64,000 nucleotides of DNA from Gamsiella multidivaricata (taxonomy: Eukaryota; Mortierellomycota; Mortierellomycetes; Mortierellales; Mortierellaceae), in assembly GCF_025024155.1 (NCBI RefSeq), contig NW_026251758.1:186001-250000 (forward strand), written 5' to 3'. The first letter of the stretch is position 1; every line of letters begins with the position of its first letter. The position numbers and the translations under genes were made by a program. The notes under the pieces are model-generated. The model worked only from the letters and a program-made list of their open reading frames with translations, was not told the DNA's origin and ran no database searches. Of this stretch, positions 12,693 through 24,991 are shown in pieces.

Positions 12693-15600
12693 TTAGTCGG
12701 ATGAATTCCTCCCCCTATAACGTTTTTTAACAGAGAAAAAAAAAAGAACCCCCTTCGATGCATAGAACACATACCGAACACATCTCCTGCCATTGCCGGT
12801 GGTCTTGTACTTTTTCACTTTCCGAATGGGATCAACACCGAACCGACGTTTCCGGACCTGAGCCTCGATCTCCTCCTGAGAGTGGACCCGGAATTCCGTG
12901 GCCTGGAGATCCAACGGCGCAAAGTGCCCGCTGAGACCCAGGAGGGCCATCCGACCCTTGGAATCATCGACTTCCGCTCCCGCACACGGCCGCTCCTCAC
13001 TCAAGACAGGGAACACCGTCCATTCAGACGACGTCTTCTCGGAAATCGTTCGTGATTCCTGAAGCAACCATTGGGATCCTGGACCAAGCGTCGCCCCCAG
13101 AGACGATCTCCTCCCGCGGACAATCTCTCCCTTGCTCTCGTGCCTAGAGCCGTTGCTCGTATGCACATCCTGCATTTCCTCATCCCACTCCGGGTCCTCG
13201 TCCGAGTCTTCGCCCTCGCCTTCGCCCGACTCGTCCAAAATAATATCATCGTCAGGCACCGTTTCGGCACCGTCATCGTTGCCGGAAACCCTGGTGGCCC
13301 CATTGGGCCCGTGCTGTTGTTGTCCGTGGAGCGTACCAACCCAATTGTGCCAGACAGATTTGATTCGCTCGTTCTCATCTTCTCGGTCTTCTCGGCGATC
13401 GTCCCCTGTTTCGTCATCGCTCTCGTCCAGAGCGATCCCCCAGATGGATTGCGGGCCGAAATCTGGAGCATTACTCAAATCTAGAGGCCCGTTATGGGCT
13501 CCCTGCTGAGGCACTAGAATCTCCCCAGGCGACTCTGTAAAGACCCTGCTGGGCATCGCAGATTTTCCAGAAGCACTGCTTATCGAGCCTCGAGGCCCAA
13601 GGGGCATGTTCCCTATACTGCCATTCGAGGACTGGTGATGGAGAAGACCGTATGGTAAACGTCCTGCCCCAGAGGACATTGGACCCGGCACTCGTGTTTT
13701 GAGTGCCGCTACCGGGTCAATGCGACATCGGGAAGGATGCATCGCCAAAGCTTTGTATCGAGGTCCTGATTTACCTGCCATCAACGTATTAGCCGGCTCC
13801 AGATCCAGCCAGTGTATGGTGACGAACATGAGTCGATTCATGTCCCACAGCGTTGGATACCTTCGGGTAATCCCTCTCAATTCGTTCCTTGTCTGTGCCA
13901 GTGCGTTGCTGTTGGCAGAGGGGATCGTTCCCTTAATGAAAACTCCGTGATCCGAGGCCGCCTTATCCAGAACTTCATTCTCCGCAGGCCGATTCAAGGC
14001 GCCGGCTCCATTGGCACGAGCTGGATCAACATGGCTCCCGCTGAGTCCATTCAGGTCCCGCAGCATTGACTTGACGACCCCAACCTTGAGTGGACATCTC
14101 GTGAATGCGGCTTCAACATACTGGGATAGGGATGTGATCTGGATGTCCTTCATCGCCACCGCCTCGGGTATGCTCATCGAGTTGGTGTGGTTACCTTTCT
14201 CCTGTCCCTGTCCCTGTCCCTGGCCCGCAGGTCCTTCAATCGCTCCGCCCGTCTGGACCACCTTATGATAGAGCTGTTCCCGGATTCTGACAAAGTGATA
14301 GTATTGCTCCATAAGTGCCAAGACAGAGCGGAGGGTCTTCCTTGCCCGACTGTGATACAGGAAGCAGAGAATCGTCGGCGTCGACACCCCAGTATTGGCG
14401 GAAGAGGCGCTCTTCATGGTCAGAAACACTGCTAGCTCCCGGAACAGGACTGTGCAAAAGTCGAGAACCCATCCACAAAGTGGGAGTAGCGACCATAATG
14501 AATTGGTATCAAACCCGAGCGGCTTTTGTCCTGTCATCGCATTCGATCCCTGGTCCAGGTGAGCGGCGAGCATTGCAGGGTCGGAATTACAGCATCCAGA
14601 AAAGACTTCGCCGATAGACTGCAAATGCAGAAGAGCACACGTTACACGATACTGAACAGTCTTGTTTGGAAGTGCCTGAAAGAGCACCAGTTGTAGCGAC
14701 AGCATACGTCTCATGACGGAGGCCTTTGGTAAAAAGGGTTCAATCATACTGGAATCCTCTGCGCCTTTGATCATATCATAGCTTTTGAAAATGCCCTCTA
14801 CGAATCGATCGGCAAGTTCTATCAACAAACCCGGAGAAAAGAAAGAGAGTTAAGTCGATGTAGCCTAAAGATACCTAGTCGATCCACGAGCCAAAAAATA
14901 AAAAAAGATAGACGCGGAGAAAAACTTACGATCATCTGTTGATATTTTTGATGCCCTTACAACGACGGACACGATATCAGAATAATCCCATTCATTCAAT
15001 ATAGCCAGGATAGTGCATTGTATCAACGCGTCAAGATCCACATCGTAGCCTATGAACAATGCGATAATGTGTTAAAGACACTTTGTTATAACGTCCCTTT
15101 ATGCCCCATAACCATGCCAAATCAATCATTGCTTCCCATCCGTACCTGACGATTCCGAGGTGTCTATACTGGAGATTTTCCCGTTGAGCGACGAGGTGAT
15201 CAAAGCGAGTCCATTAGGCGAGGGACATATTGCAACAACAGGATGATGATTCTTTTCCGCGTGAAATCCATCGAGCAAAGTCGAAGTTGCGTCCAAGAGT
15301 TCCGGCCCCGAGAACCGACTATGAGGATCCACAATATCGCAATGTATGAGTGAGGAAAAAAAAAAAAAAAAAAAAAAGGGCGTGTCAGTTGAGATGTAAA
15401 AGTTATAGATTGCTCTCTCTTTACCCACCGATCAAACCATGAAACAGAAAAAAAAAAAAGAAAAAAGAAAATGCTCGCACCTTTCCAATCCGAGCAGACT
15501 GCCATCTGAAAATCCGACCACAAGTTCCCTGCTTCTAGGAACAAATGCCATCGCAGAAACAAACTTGTTCTCAAACCGCCGCTCTCCGAGAATCACAAAC

Positions 15601-17497
15601 GCCTATTCATGAAATGAATCCAGAAAAAAAATCAGTTTTGAAGTCGAAAAACGCATGAACAATTTTCTTGATGATCCCTTATCGATTTTTTTTTTGATGC
15701 CACATACCAGTGAAGGCTGTCCTGATACCGCATCATTCCGACGTGTCGATAACTCCTGAAATGCCGGATGAAATCCCATCAGCTTTGGGGTCACATCCCA
15801 AATAGCGACCTGACTCCTGTAGATGATTTCTCCACTTGCGTTCTCCTCTCTCGACGCCACTGCAACTGCTACAGACAATGGTCTTGTTGAGGTCTGGGGC
15901 AAAAGTTGCAGGTGTTGAACCACACTCGGTGTCATGACCGATCCTGGACCTGTGAGAGGGGTTGAATTGTGCAAGATAGCTGTCGCATCACAGCGAAACA
16001 CGACTTCGGGCGTGAATCGGAGGTCGATTTGGTAAAAGTTCACAGTCAATGGCAGCATGCTAGTGGTGTGCGTAACCAGGTGAATTCCTTCAGCTGCCAA
16101 CAATACCAAAAGAAAAAACTCGAGTCAGCGAGAGAGCATGGTCACCAATCAAGTATTCCACATCCAGCACCCCCATGTTTCGCGGCAGCATCGATAGATA
16201 CATACCATCGCTCAACATTGAACCGTGTGTTATCCTGGACGAAGCAAGGTCTTCCGTTGCAGACCGGCGTGGCAGATTTGTCGTGATGTGGGTAAAGAAT
16301 TGTCCCGCAGGCTTAAACAGCGTCGTTAACTATTGTCTCGAGAAAAAGGAAAGGGGAAAAAAGGAGAGTAGCATTAGAGTCCGTCTATGGATGTTAGGTC
16401 TGTCCTCTATACTTGCTAAATTATAACAATATCGACCCCAATACCTGGCCATCAGAACTGAGAACGACCAAGGCTAATGGATTCCTTGGACGTCCTGTAC
16501 GCTCCCGCTCATACTTGGTAGGTCCATCCATTTTTGAGGCCACGTACTAATTGATGAATGGATAGAAATCAACACGGGGGATCGATCAGAAAAAAAGATC
16601 GTTTGGACGGGAATCCAATGCCTTCTCCAATAAAGAGGCCTTAGAGTGAAGTTTTACCATGCGCTCGGGATTGATCCATTCGCAGCAAACGACCGGATTA
16701 AACAGGACGACCATGTACACGGGCAGCCAGGCGTTGAGATATCGCTACGGCGAACGAACGAAAAAAATGGTCCCCTGTTTAAGTATCCACAGATCTTTTT
16801 TTGAAGGGGGTTTTTTTTGGGTCCAGTATTCAGATCATACAGCCATTTTTTTTTTTTTTTTTTGCTCACGCCAGTGCTACCTTGTTCACCCATATGACGA
16901 GCTTGCCCTTTTCATCAATTGAAGTGAAGTGGTTTCCTGAATGGTTCCATAGAACATGTGTGATGTGGCTCTGTCCATGGAACATCGAGATATCCTCCAT
17001 GCACGTATCCCAAAGCTTCGCCTTTCCTTCTGCACACATCAGCAGCGATAACATCCGCAATGACGGACTAAACACACACAAAGAGTTTCATTGTGGTCAA
17101 TTTCAGTCTGGACATCTTTTTTTTTTTTTTTTTTTTTCAGGCGCATGAAAAATCCAATCCCATGATCAGGGATTTTTTTACGTACTTCATAAGCCCCGGG
17201 ACCTTTCGGTCAGGTACCCACGACGGAACAATAGCAGCGTTCTTGCAGGACCAAGCAATTGGCCTATGAGGTTAGATAGGTTATATAAAAAAAAAATAAA
17301 AAAAAAAAAGAAACAAACGCGTTGGAATGAGGACAAAGACGACTGATGACCTGACAAGAATGGATGACACTGTTCAGGTACAGACACTCCGCGTACCTTT
17401 GATGGCTACCATGTCTTAGTGCTGAGTAAAGACCATCGACAGATAGATTGGCAGGGAGGAACGACGATAGTTTGTGTTCCAGATTATCGGCAGCCAT
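12693..17497 (-). CDS. MED16: Mediator complex subunit 16 (MED16/Sin4)
   Basis: Tail-module subunit of Mediator, linking DNA-bound activators to RNA polymerase II in the nucleus. Twelve exons: 17397-17497, 17186-17263, 16881-17067, 16658-16744, 16445-16546, 16206-16329, 15708-16093, 15481-15602, 15146-15318, 14930-15049, 12775-14818, 12693-12714. They total 3546 nt (1181 aa) with phase kept throughout. The N-terminal half is WD40/beta-propeller-like, with the family pattern RPIAWSCKNAAIV near residue 34 and KLWDT/HVLWNHSGNHF later. The C-terminal half is helical, with an acidic low-complexity insert and the late RRCVR patch typical of MED16 tails. Intron 3 uses a weak GTAGCA donor. The last intron (12715-12774) is 60 nt and stop-free. 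An in-frame ATG at 17554 would add a His/Pro-rich leader; 17497 is preferred because that leader lies across a homopolymer. Confidence 0.93.
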
Positions 17498-18236
17498 GAA
17501 TGGGGGGGGGGGGGGGGGGGGGTGGTGGTGGTGGTGTGAGAGGCGAACGAACACAAGGGCTTGAGGTTGCTCAGGAACCGGTTACTTTGCAGGGGATCCG
17601 TATTGCTGGGGGGGTCGGTGCCGATTCAAAAAAAAATGATGCTCTCGGTCCAGGACTGAATGTTATTGTTGCAGTGTTTGCGCGAGAAGTTGGATTAGAA
17701 GTGGGATGCAACGTGAGGATGGATGCGAACAAAAGCAAGCTACAACATGGAAGTGATGTGGAATGAAATGTAAAGTGGGCCACCAAACATGAAACAACAC
17801 AGTCATGGAAATTTTGGTACTGCTTGCTCCTAGAAAAGTGCTGCTTCAGGTGGACTTCACGCTACACCCATTTCTGCTCATATTCCAAAGTATCGACAAG
17901 AAGGGCTGTGTTCATCCACAGCCTTGGTGAACATGGTAGACTAAGCATAAAATATCCAAAAAAAAAAAAAAAAAAAATACACCATCCTCAGCGAATTCGG
18001 ACGCCCACCTTCATGTCTAAGCTGGAAGAACACTTTGATAGACTAGTTTTCGGTCAATTGCTCGACAATTAAAGTGCATTTCTGACTTGGGTAGTGAGGG
18101 GATAGAGTGCCTCGTGTTTTATTTCAACAGTGGTTTATTTGATACAGATTGGCTAAGAAAAAAAAAAATCAAAAAACTATGGTACAAGGTTGCTATGGCA
18201 AACTAACAAACATAATCTGTCCGGCAACGGTGGTCT
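17498..18236. other. Intergenic: MED16 promoter and MATH-gene 3' flank
   Basis: No gene seen. It starts with a poly-G/GGT tract immediately upstream of the MED16 ATG and contains short A runs. Small open frames here lack any motif. Confidence 0.55.
17502..17536. repeat. 21-nt poly-G tract followed by (GGT)n
   Basis: Lies 5-39 nt upstream of the MED16 start. On the coding strand it is a CCA/C run that translates as His-His-Pro-Pro in the MED16 frame, so the 5' leader could be read as an N-terminal extension. Confidence 0.85.
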
Positions 18237-19905
18237 TCAAAGGTCGTGGAAGATAACGCCGGCAACGATACCCAGCTCACTGTCTTCCTCGTCGTCATCA
18301 ATCACAGAGGAGCCTTTGACAGCATCCTGCACAGCCTTTCTAGAGACTATCCTCGGGAATCCTATTACAGAAGGAACAAAATTCAACAAATCATTAGTTA
18401 TCTTCTCGGAACCTTAGTTGCCATGACCGTTGCGAGATCGACCGATTGATGCGCAGCAGGAAACTATACATACCAAGACCACCTTCACTACCAGAGAACC
18501 ACTCGACAAGATCTTGCTTTGCCAAGCAATCTCCGTTTTCAGTGGCAATGAATAGGGTGACATGCCGGCGGATCACAGGCAAGGAAGACGCGCCAGAGAT
18601 TGATCTGCGCGGAGATGACGAGAATGACCCGCGAGCAAAGAATGGTGCTGGTGCTGATGTACTGAACGCCATTGAATCGGCAGCGAGTGGTGGAACTACT
18701 GAACTACGTCGGTTTGCAATTGCGCGGACCATGTCCTGTTGCAGGTACAGACCAACGTATTCGCTGTCGCGATGACGATCGCCTCGACCATGCTAATGTA
18801 TAGTAAGAGGATGAAATACTCAAGGGTCAGTTATCCATGATATTGATCTACGCGTAAAACAAGGCTGTAAAAAAATAAAGAAAATAAAAAAAATGCAATG
18901 TCTCTCAAACACGAAAACAGCTCCACCATCGGGGATGGATGTGCCTGTGTAGCAGGAGAGAACGTGAACACCGTCAGTTGGAAGGTGCCTGATACTCGGT
19001 CTACTGGCGGCCGTTATGATGAAAGGACCACATTTAATAAATCGAACAGGAAATCTTACCGGATAAAGGCGAAGACGCCAGCTGCTGGTTGCATTTTGCT
19101 GGTTTTTGGAGGTGGGTGTTCCCGTTGTATCGGAGGGTACAGGCTGCATTTCTGATGCGGCATTTGGGTCTGCAGCGACGGCGTTATCCTTGATTTCAAA
19201 AACTCTTGAGCGGACGAAACGGTCAGAGAAGGAGAACTCGCTTAGGTTGCCAAGATGCCAGAAAAAGGACTTGTCTGTGGAGTGGGTGATCATGTTTGCG
19301 TGGACATGCTCACGGATGAGAGCATCCACGGCTGCCGAGTCCGAGCAAGGCGCTGCTGGAACAGCAGTTGCTGAGCCGGGCGGGGTGTTCATGGAGACGG
19401 ATAATCGCTTTCCGTAATGAAAGGAGCCATTGGGAGGCGTACGCGACGAGGGAATAGGGACAGGTGCCAGGAACAGATGGTGCGACAGCGGAGATTCGCT
19501 TTGCATCTGGGAGCGGCGTCGTCTGTCTTGGTCGCGTTCCAACTGCTTCGCCGAAGGTGGGACAGCGACAGGTGCGGAGGATGCGACCATGGACTGCTGC
19601 TCGACTGGGGAATGGACCGCACCCAGCCCAAGGCCAGGCTCACAGTCACTTTCATCGCTCAGGTCTGGCGAAGGATGGGCACTGACGAAGGGCCGAGGGG
19701 CGGCGGAGACCTCGTTCATGGAGTTGGTTGGGGAGGTGCCAAAGTCCAGGCCCATGTCCATTTCAAAGTCGCCATCGGCGGTGTTCTTGCTTGTGTCGAA
19801 GGGATGTTGCGACTGCAGGAAATGAGAAGCAGGCAGAAGGTTGAGTTTCGGCAGGGAAGGGCCGCGGGAGCGCAGTGCTGAATGATCTTGAGCAAAGTCG
19901 GTCAT
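18237..19905 (-). CDS. MATH (meprin/TRAF homology) domain protein
   Basis: MATH domains are TRAF-type beta sandwiches that bind peptide motifs, often as substrate adaptors for ubiquitin ligases or deubiquitinases. Exons: 19060-19905, 18474-18792, 18237-18361 (1290 nt, 429 aa). The first ~205 residues are disordered and Ser/Pro-rich. The MATH core spans ~210-428: TDKSFFWHLGNLSEF opens it, SSWRLRLYP-HGRG...EYVGLYL is rebuilt across intron 1, and GGLGFPRIVSRKAV is rebuilt across intron 2. Two Ser/Pro-rich inserts interrupt the fold, and no BTB domain follows. Intron 1 (18793-19059) stays open in the exon 1 frame almost to its end, so retention would give a truncated MATH protein. The domain call is good; partner and process are unknown. 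Confidence 0.85.
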
Positions 19906-19926
19906 GATGAGAGGGGGATGAAGGAA

Positions 19927-20000
19927 AGAAGGAAAGGAAGGAAGGAAGGAAGGAAGAGGCTAAGGATTAAAAAGAAAAAGAAAAAGAAAAAGAAAAAGAA
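19927..20000. repeat. (GGAA)n and (AAAAAG)n microsatellites
   Basis: Two adjacent purine arrays, GGAA-type at about 19931-19956 and AAAAAG-type at about 19970-20000, within 100 bp of the MATH-gene ATG. On the coding strand they form pyrimidine tracts. Confidence 0.85.
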
Positions 20001-20317
20001 CAGGAGAGGGCGGAGGGCGGGGTGTGTGGTGGGGAGAGGAAGAAGGGCGTGCGTGGAGAAGAAGACAGGCAGGGTAAGAGGCGGCGGATGGAAATGAACC
20101 CTGGGAAGAAGTCCGGCTGATCAGGGTCTAAACGAGAAATAGAGTTGCAGGCGTGGAATGATGCCAGAACGGAGTACAGCAGCACTAGTCTGGTCTGACA
20201 AGAAGGTTGGACGTTATTCGGTCGTCGAACAGGAGGGCTGGAAGAGAGAGAGAAAGTGGATGGGTGTCGAGTGTGGAAATAGAACTGTGGGACTGTGGAC
20301 TGGAAGAGAGCGAGAGA

Positions 20318-20371
20318 GAGAGTGGAAGGTGGAAAGTGGAAAGTGGAAAATGGAAAGTGGAAAAAAAAAAA
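20318..20371. repeat. (GTGGAAA)n minisatellite
   Basis: About six 7-nt units with small changes, running into a poly-A stretch. It lies about 400-470 bp upstream of the MATH-gene start. Confidence 0.75.
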
Positions 20372-21963
20372 AAGAAGAGAAAAGAAGTTGGAGAGGCCGT
20401 TCTTGGGAGGATCCTCGTGCCTTTTATACCTGAGAGGGGGCAGTGGTCTGCAGGGCAAGTTTTAGTCGCGATAAGCGAGCGAGTGGTGGTGGTGGTGTGG
20501 TCTATCCCTTCCATCTGCAGTCCCTTCATCTGCTATGAGCTCTCTTCCCTCTCTCTCTCTCTTTTCCCGCTCTATCGACCAGCTGACCTGCCCTGCTGCA
20601 TTATTGTATTTCTGTCCTTGTCCACGTCCATCTCTATTCTATATTCTTTTGGACTCTATTTTATTTTTTACTTTTTACTTCTGCTTCATGCATGTACTTG
20701 GCTTTATTATCGAAGCAGCCCTGCTTTTCTGACCCTTGCTTCCCTTCAAGGGTCCGATCCTGTACGTATCTCTCTGCCTGTCTGCTGCCGTCCATTAGGG
20801 ATCGCATGTGTTCAGCTTACACTACACGTTGTAAAGGGAAAACATATAAAAAGTGCCACTCAAACGATGAGGAAAAGTAGGTGTGCACTCGAGAAGACGA
20901 CAAAGGAAGGGACCGCATAGGCTGAGGCATTGGAGGGAAGGGTGGGGGAAGGGGCAAGAGAACGGGATTCTCCTTCTTTCTCTCTTTCTCTCTCTCTTTC
21001 GCCTCCTATCCCTCTCGCTCGCTCGCTCGCTCGAAAAAGAGAGGAAAGGAAGGAGGGGGAGTCCCAGCAGCATTTGCTCCTCTGGTCCGCCACCACATGA
21101 TGGCGCGCAGTTCTGATTGGATGTGCCACATACATGGGATTGGTCCGGATACGATAAATACGTCTGCGCTGTGCTCGGGGGTGCTCTCTTTTTATTTATT
21201 TTAGTTTTTCTGTCCGCAGACGTGTGCTGAAGAAGGGAAATCCTGCTCGAGTCCTTATCTTCCGAGGAACGTTGACGTTGTGCACAGTACACGCCTCACA
21301 TAAGCACGAGGCTACTCGATGTTGCTGCACTTCAACGACCAAGCCAGAGACGAGGAGGAAGAACGGGGGGAGGGGGGAGCGCATGGGAGAGGTGGGAAGA
21401 AGGGTTATCGGGAACACAAACAACGAGGTGTGTGGGACATGTGGGTCGATCCTGAGGCATGAAAGCATGAACTGCTCAAGGAAATCACCCTCCTTCACGC
21501 GCGCTCTCCTCCTACTTTTTTGTGCGACCACCACATTCTACATCAAAAACAACTTCACGCACTTCTGCTCTCACTCGTGCATATCTGCCATATCTCGGGC
21601 GAAAAAAAAAAAGAGATGTCCAAGGGAAATTACCCAAAATGATAGCAAGGCCAATTGACATCCACGAAACACCCACGCTCTACAAGGACACAAGAACACA
21701 ACGACTTGGGCCATTTACTGCCAGCAAACTAAACCTCAATCCATCTTTGCTTCACATGAGATAGCGTGTTTGTCCCCTAAGATCTTCAGTCCTTTGATCG
21801 CTTCCCACGTTCAGCGCATGAAAATACAGCCATGCACACCATGCAAACCGTACAAACAAGTTCAATCGACTTCCTCTTAGTCAAATTAGGCTGGAAATGC
21901 ACAAAAGCACGCACGCAGACGATATCTTTACTTTGTATAGACCCATGTCCATCTAATTCCTCG

Positions 21964-23501
21964 CTACTCCTTCATGTCCTTGTTGTCCTTGTTCTCGCCT
22001 GCAGACGGGGACGATGCCGGCTCGGGATACGATCGTGCTGTAGAGACGAACGACTCTTCCTTGATCACATTCGGCAGCCTATTGACCCTAGGAGGGTAGC
22101 GTGAGGCCTGTGCCCTTGCCCGTGCTTGCGCCTGCAGTCTGCTTTTTTTCTCCCGTGCCTCCTTCTTGATCCTTGCGGCCTCTAATCCCTCCTCGGAAAG
22201 GTAAGCAAACACTTGCTTCATCTCACCCCGCACAGCAGCTGTCATGAACATGCTAAGAATGCAGGTAGGAGAGACATACAGGAGGGCGGGCTGCATAAAC
22301 TTGAACACGTGTGCCATATAAAATGCGATGCTCAAACCCAAAATGTAGGCTACAAAGCAGGCGGTAAAGTACGGCTTGCGGAATTGTGTCGATCTTCCCA
22401 GCTCAGGGTTTCTGGTGCCAGCCCTGTGTTGATCGAATCGGAGGCAAAGAGCCGCAAACAATCCTGGAATGACGATATCACCAAGACTCAACGTCGCAAA
22501 CTTGTAAGCCTGACCAGCAGGTAGTCCGAGAAGGAGTCGAGGAAAGATCACCTTGAGGGGCCCATCAAAATTCTTGGCGACAGTGGCCATGACTTCAGTG
22601 CTACGGACCCATACGAGGTCGTGAGCGGTCAGTCCAATCAGCAAAACCAGACCGGCCTTGAACGAGTCCAGCGAGAGCAGTTGGATGGCGTTCAGCGCAA
22701 AACTGATGGCGAAAATGTTGGATGCGATCCAGCTCTTGGTTGCAACATAGTAACCCGACAGCAGCACCGAAACCACCAACATAAACAGGTGAACGATTGT
22801 GAACTTTGCTGAATAAAACTCTATGGTGAATGAAACATACACAACATGGATGGTCAGCGCTCTACGCAGCAGCTGCTGATACATTCGTCATGTTGATACA
22901 AGCGCAGTGTTGTATTACCACTAGATTTCTTGGCGAAGTTAACGTGCCAAGTCTCGACCTTCAATCCAAGCAACTTGATGACGGCACTGAGGGTGTTCAC
23001 ACCGACGTGTGCCATTGCCAGGGCACCCATGACTCCAAAGTAGGCGGTCAACACGTAATTGACATACGACTTCTCCAGCTGTGTGTACGCAAGGTATAGT
23101 CCATAAAAGGCTGCGGATCCAAACACTAGGAACGTATATGCATCCTGTTGCGAAACCGGTTCTGAGGGCATATCCGCGTCTGACTCGTCCGATTCACCGA
23201 TCTGCCTCTTTATCGTCTTTATCTTCTCTTTGGGGTTCTAGAGTGGATCAACAACATATGCCAAACAAGCGTGGGTAAGTAATTGAGGTCATGGACAATC
23301 TGGCTTTGCTTTTACTTTTCAATGATCCTTCAGTCCTGCTGTGTGTCTTCATCACAAAAGAGATGATGGTACCTTCCACTTCTTTAGAGATGCAAACGAT
23401 CCAAAGTAGATGGGCACGATCGCCATCGTTGCTAACGCCGCATAGGCAATATAGAGACCCTGCTCCACCACGGCTGGTGCCGCAACGTGTCTTGATGCCA
23501 T
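21964..23501 (-). CDS. Signal peptide peptidase-like intramembrane aspartyl protease
   Basis: Presenilin-type protease of the ER membrane that cleaves signal-peptide remnants and other type II segments. Exons: 23373-23501, 22919-23237, 21964-22820 (1305 nt, 434 aa). About nine hydrophobic helices are evident. The catalytic aspartates appear as Asp217 in TAHDLVWV and Asp264 in LSLGDIVIPG, and the PAL motif is at 327-329 (MQPALLY). The usual active-site motifs are YD and GLGD; here they read HD and SLGD, both changed next to the aspartates. The C-terminus is charged and lysine-rich without a KKXX retrieval signal. The start at 23501 gives MASRHVAAPAVVEQGLY followed by the first membrane segment. 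It is divergently paired with MDE1. Confidence 0.92.
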
Positions 23502-23981
23502 CCTGTGTCGAGTGTTGGTTGCTGGAGCTGATGCCGTGTGTCGGTTCCTGCCTCTGCAAAAGTCGAGATGTTGAATGATGAGAGCAAAACCCGTCGAGAA
23601 TTAGAACCTCTTTTACTTTATTCCCCTGGGTGTGACACAACCAAGTCTATGAAGTCAATATCCACTCCCAAAATACGCACAAATGACATGCCCTGGTGCC
23701 ACCTCGACATGGATTAGATGAGATCCCAAAGGGCAGCGTTTTTTAGGCTCTCAATGGGCCCATGATCCTCACTGATCTCTGTTATCTGGGGACCTCAGGC
23801 ACTATTTCAATTACATGGCGATTGTGCGGGGTGGTTTTCTATATGGGTCTACTACACTACTTCGGGATCACATGGACTTCTTACAGGATTTATTTTTATT
23901 TTTCTCGGCCACCACCATTTGTTTTATGGTTTAGTCCTGAAGCGACCTGATCCCCCCACTACTCGAAACAACTTCAGCACC
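23502..23981. promoter_or_regulatory. Shared divergent promoter region, SPP / MDE1
   Basis: 480 bp between two divergent start codons; no gene inside. No specific binding site could be assigned. Confidence 0.5.
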
Positions 23982-24947
23982 ATGAGCAACAGCGCAGACA
24001 GCCTTGTGATCTCGTCGGACAAGACTCATCCCGCCAATCTGATTCCGGAGCTTTGCCGCTTGTTCTACAAGGTTGGCTGGGTTACTGGCACTGGGTAATT
24101 GACCGGGGAGGGAAGGGGCGCATTTGGGATTCGGCATTCAGGGGATCCTCCACAGGAGAAAGACGCTTTGTTATTCGAACCATACACTATCTAACTGTGA
24201 ACCTTTGTCTGCGGGATCTGTTTACCTCGACATTATGGATCTTTACAGCGGTGGAATCAGTATCCGCAAAAAGTAAGCTGTCGTATCGTCAATCGGGCTT
24301 TTTTTTTTTTTTTTTAAAAAAAGCGTTCACCACCATATGGCCTCAGCAGGACCTAACACAGCTCACGGTTTTCCCATTTAGTGACCATGTATACATTGCG
24401 CCATCAGGTTCGTTGGATACGACATGGGGACATGGACAGGAAGAAAATGGGACAGCAGACCCACTCCCCCCTCCTCCCCCTTAATGGAATAACGACTAAA
24501 TGCCCTCGACGCTTTGTATTCTAGGTGTCCAGAAGGAGCGCATGCAACCCGAGGATCTTTTTGTGCTCGAACTCGCCAACCGCCAAGTCGTGCGAAAGCC
24601 CCTGGTGTTGAAGCCTTCAGCCTGTACGCCACTCTTCTATAACGCCTACACTATGCGTGATGCGGGTGCATGCATCCACACGCACTCTCAGCATGCTGTC
24701 ATGGCAACGCTTTTGTATCCCGGCAAGGAATTCGTGATCACCCATCAGGAGATGATCAAGGGTATCCGCAAGGGAATGAGCAAGGAGAACCTGCGATATT
24801 TTGATCGTCTGGTCGTGCCAATTGTCGAGAACACTGCGGAAGAGGAGGACCTGACAGATAGGATGGCAAAGGTGTGTGTCGGATGATGTATATTGAAGGA
24901 TCACCAGAATGTTTCCTATTTTCTGACCGGGATGCCGCTCTTTCCTT

Positions 24948-24991
<44 letters not shown>

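Larger units (their letters stand above)
19906..21963. other. Intergenic: MATH-gene promoter and SPP 3' flank
   Basis: No credible gene. Open frames here, including a 237-codon one at 20207-20920 plus, are made of Ser/Leu/Trp/Lys low complexity generated by purine and pyrimidine arrays. Confidence 0.6.

Noticed and set aside
20207..20920. 237-codon plus-strand open frame
   Set aside because: Built from the GTGGAAA minisatellite and CT-rich stretches; no start context, motif or splice partner.
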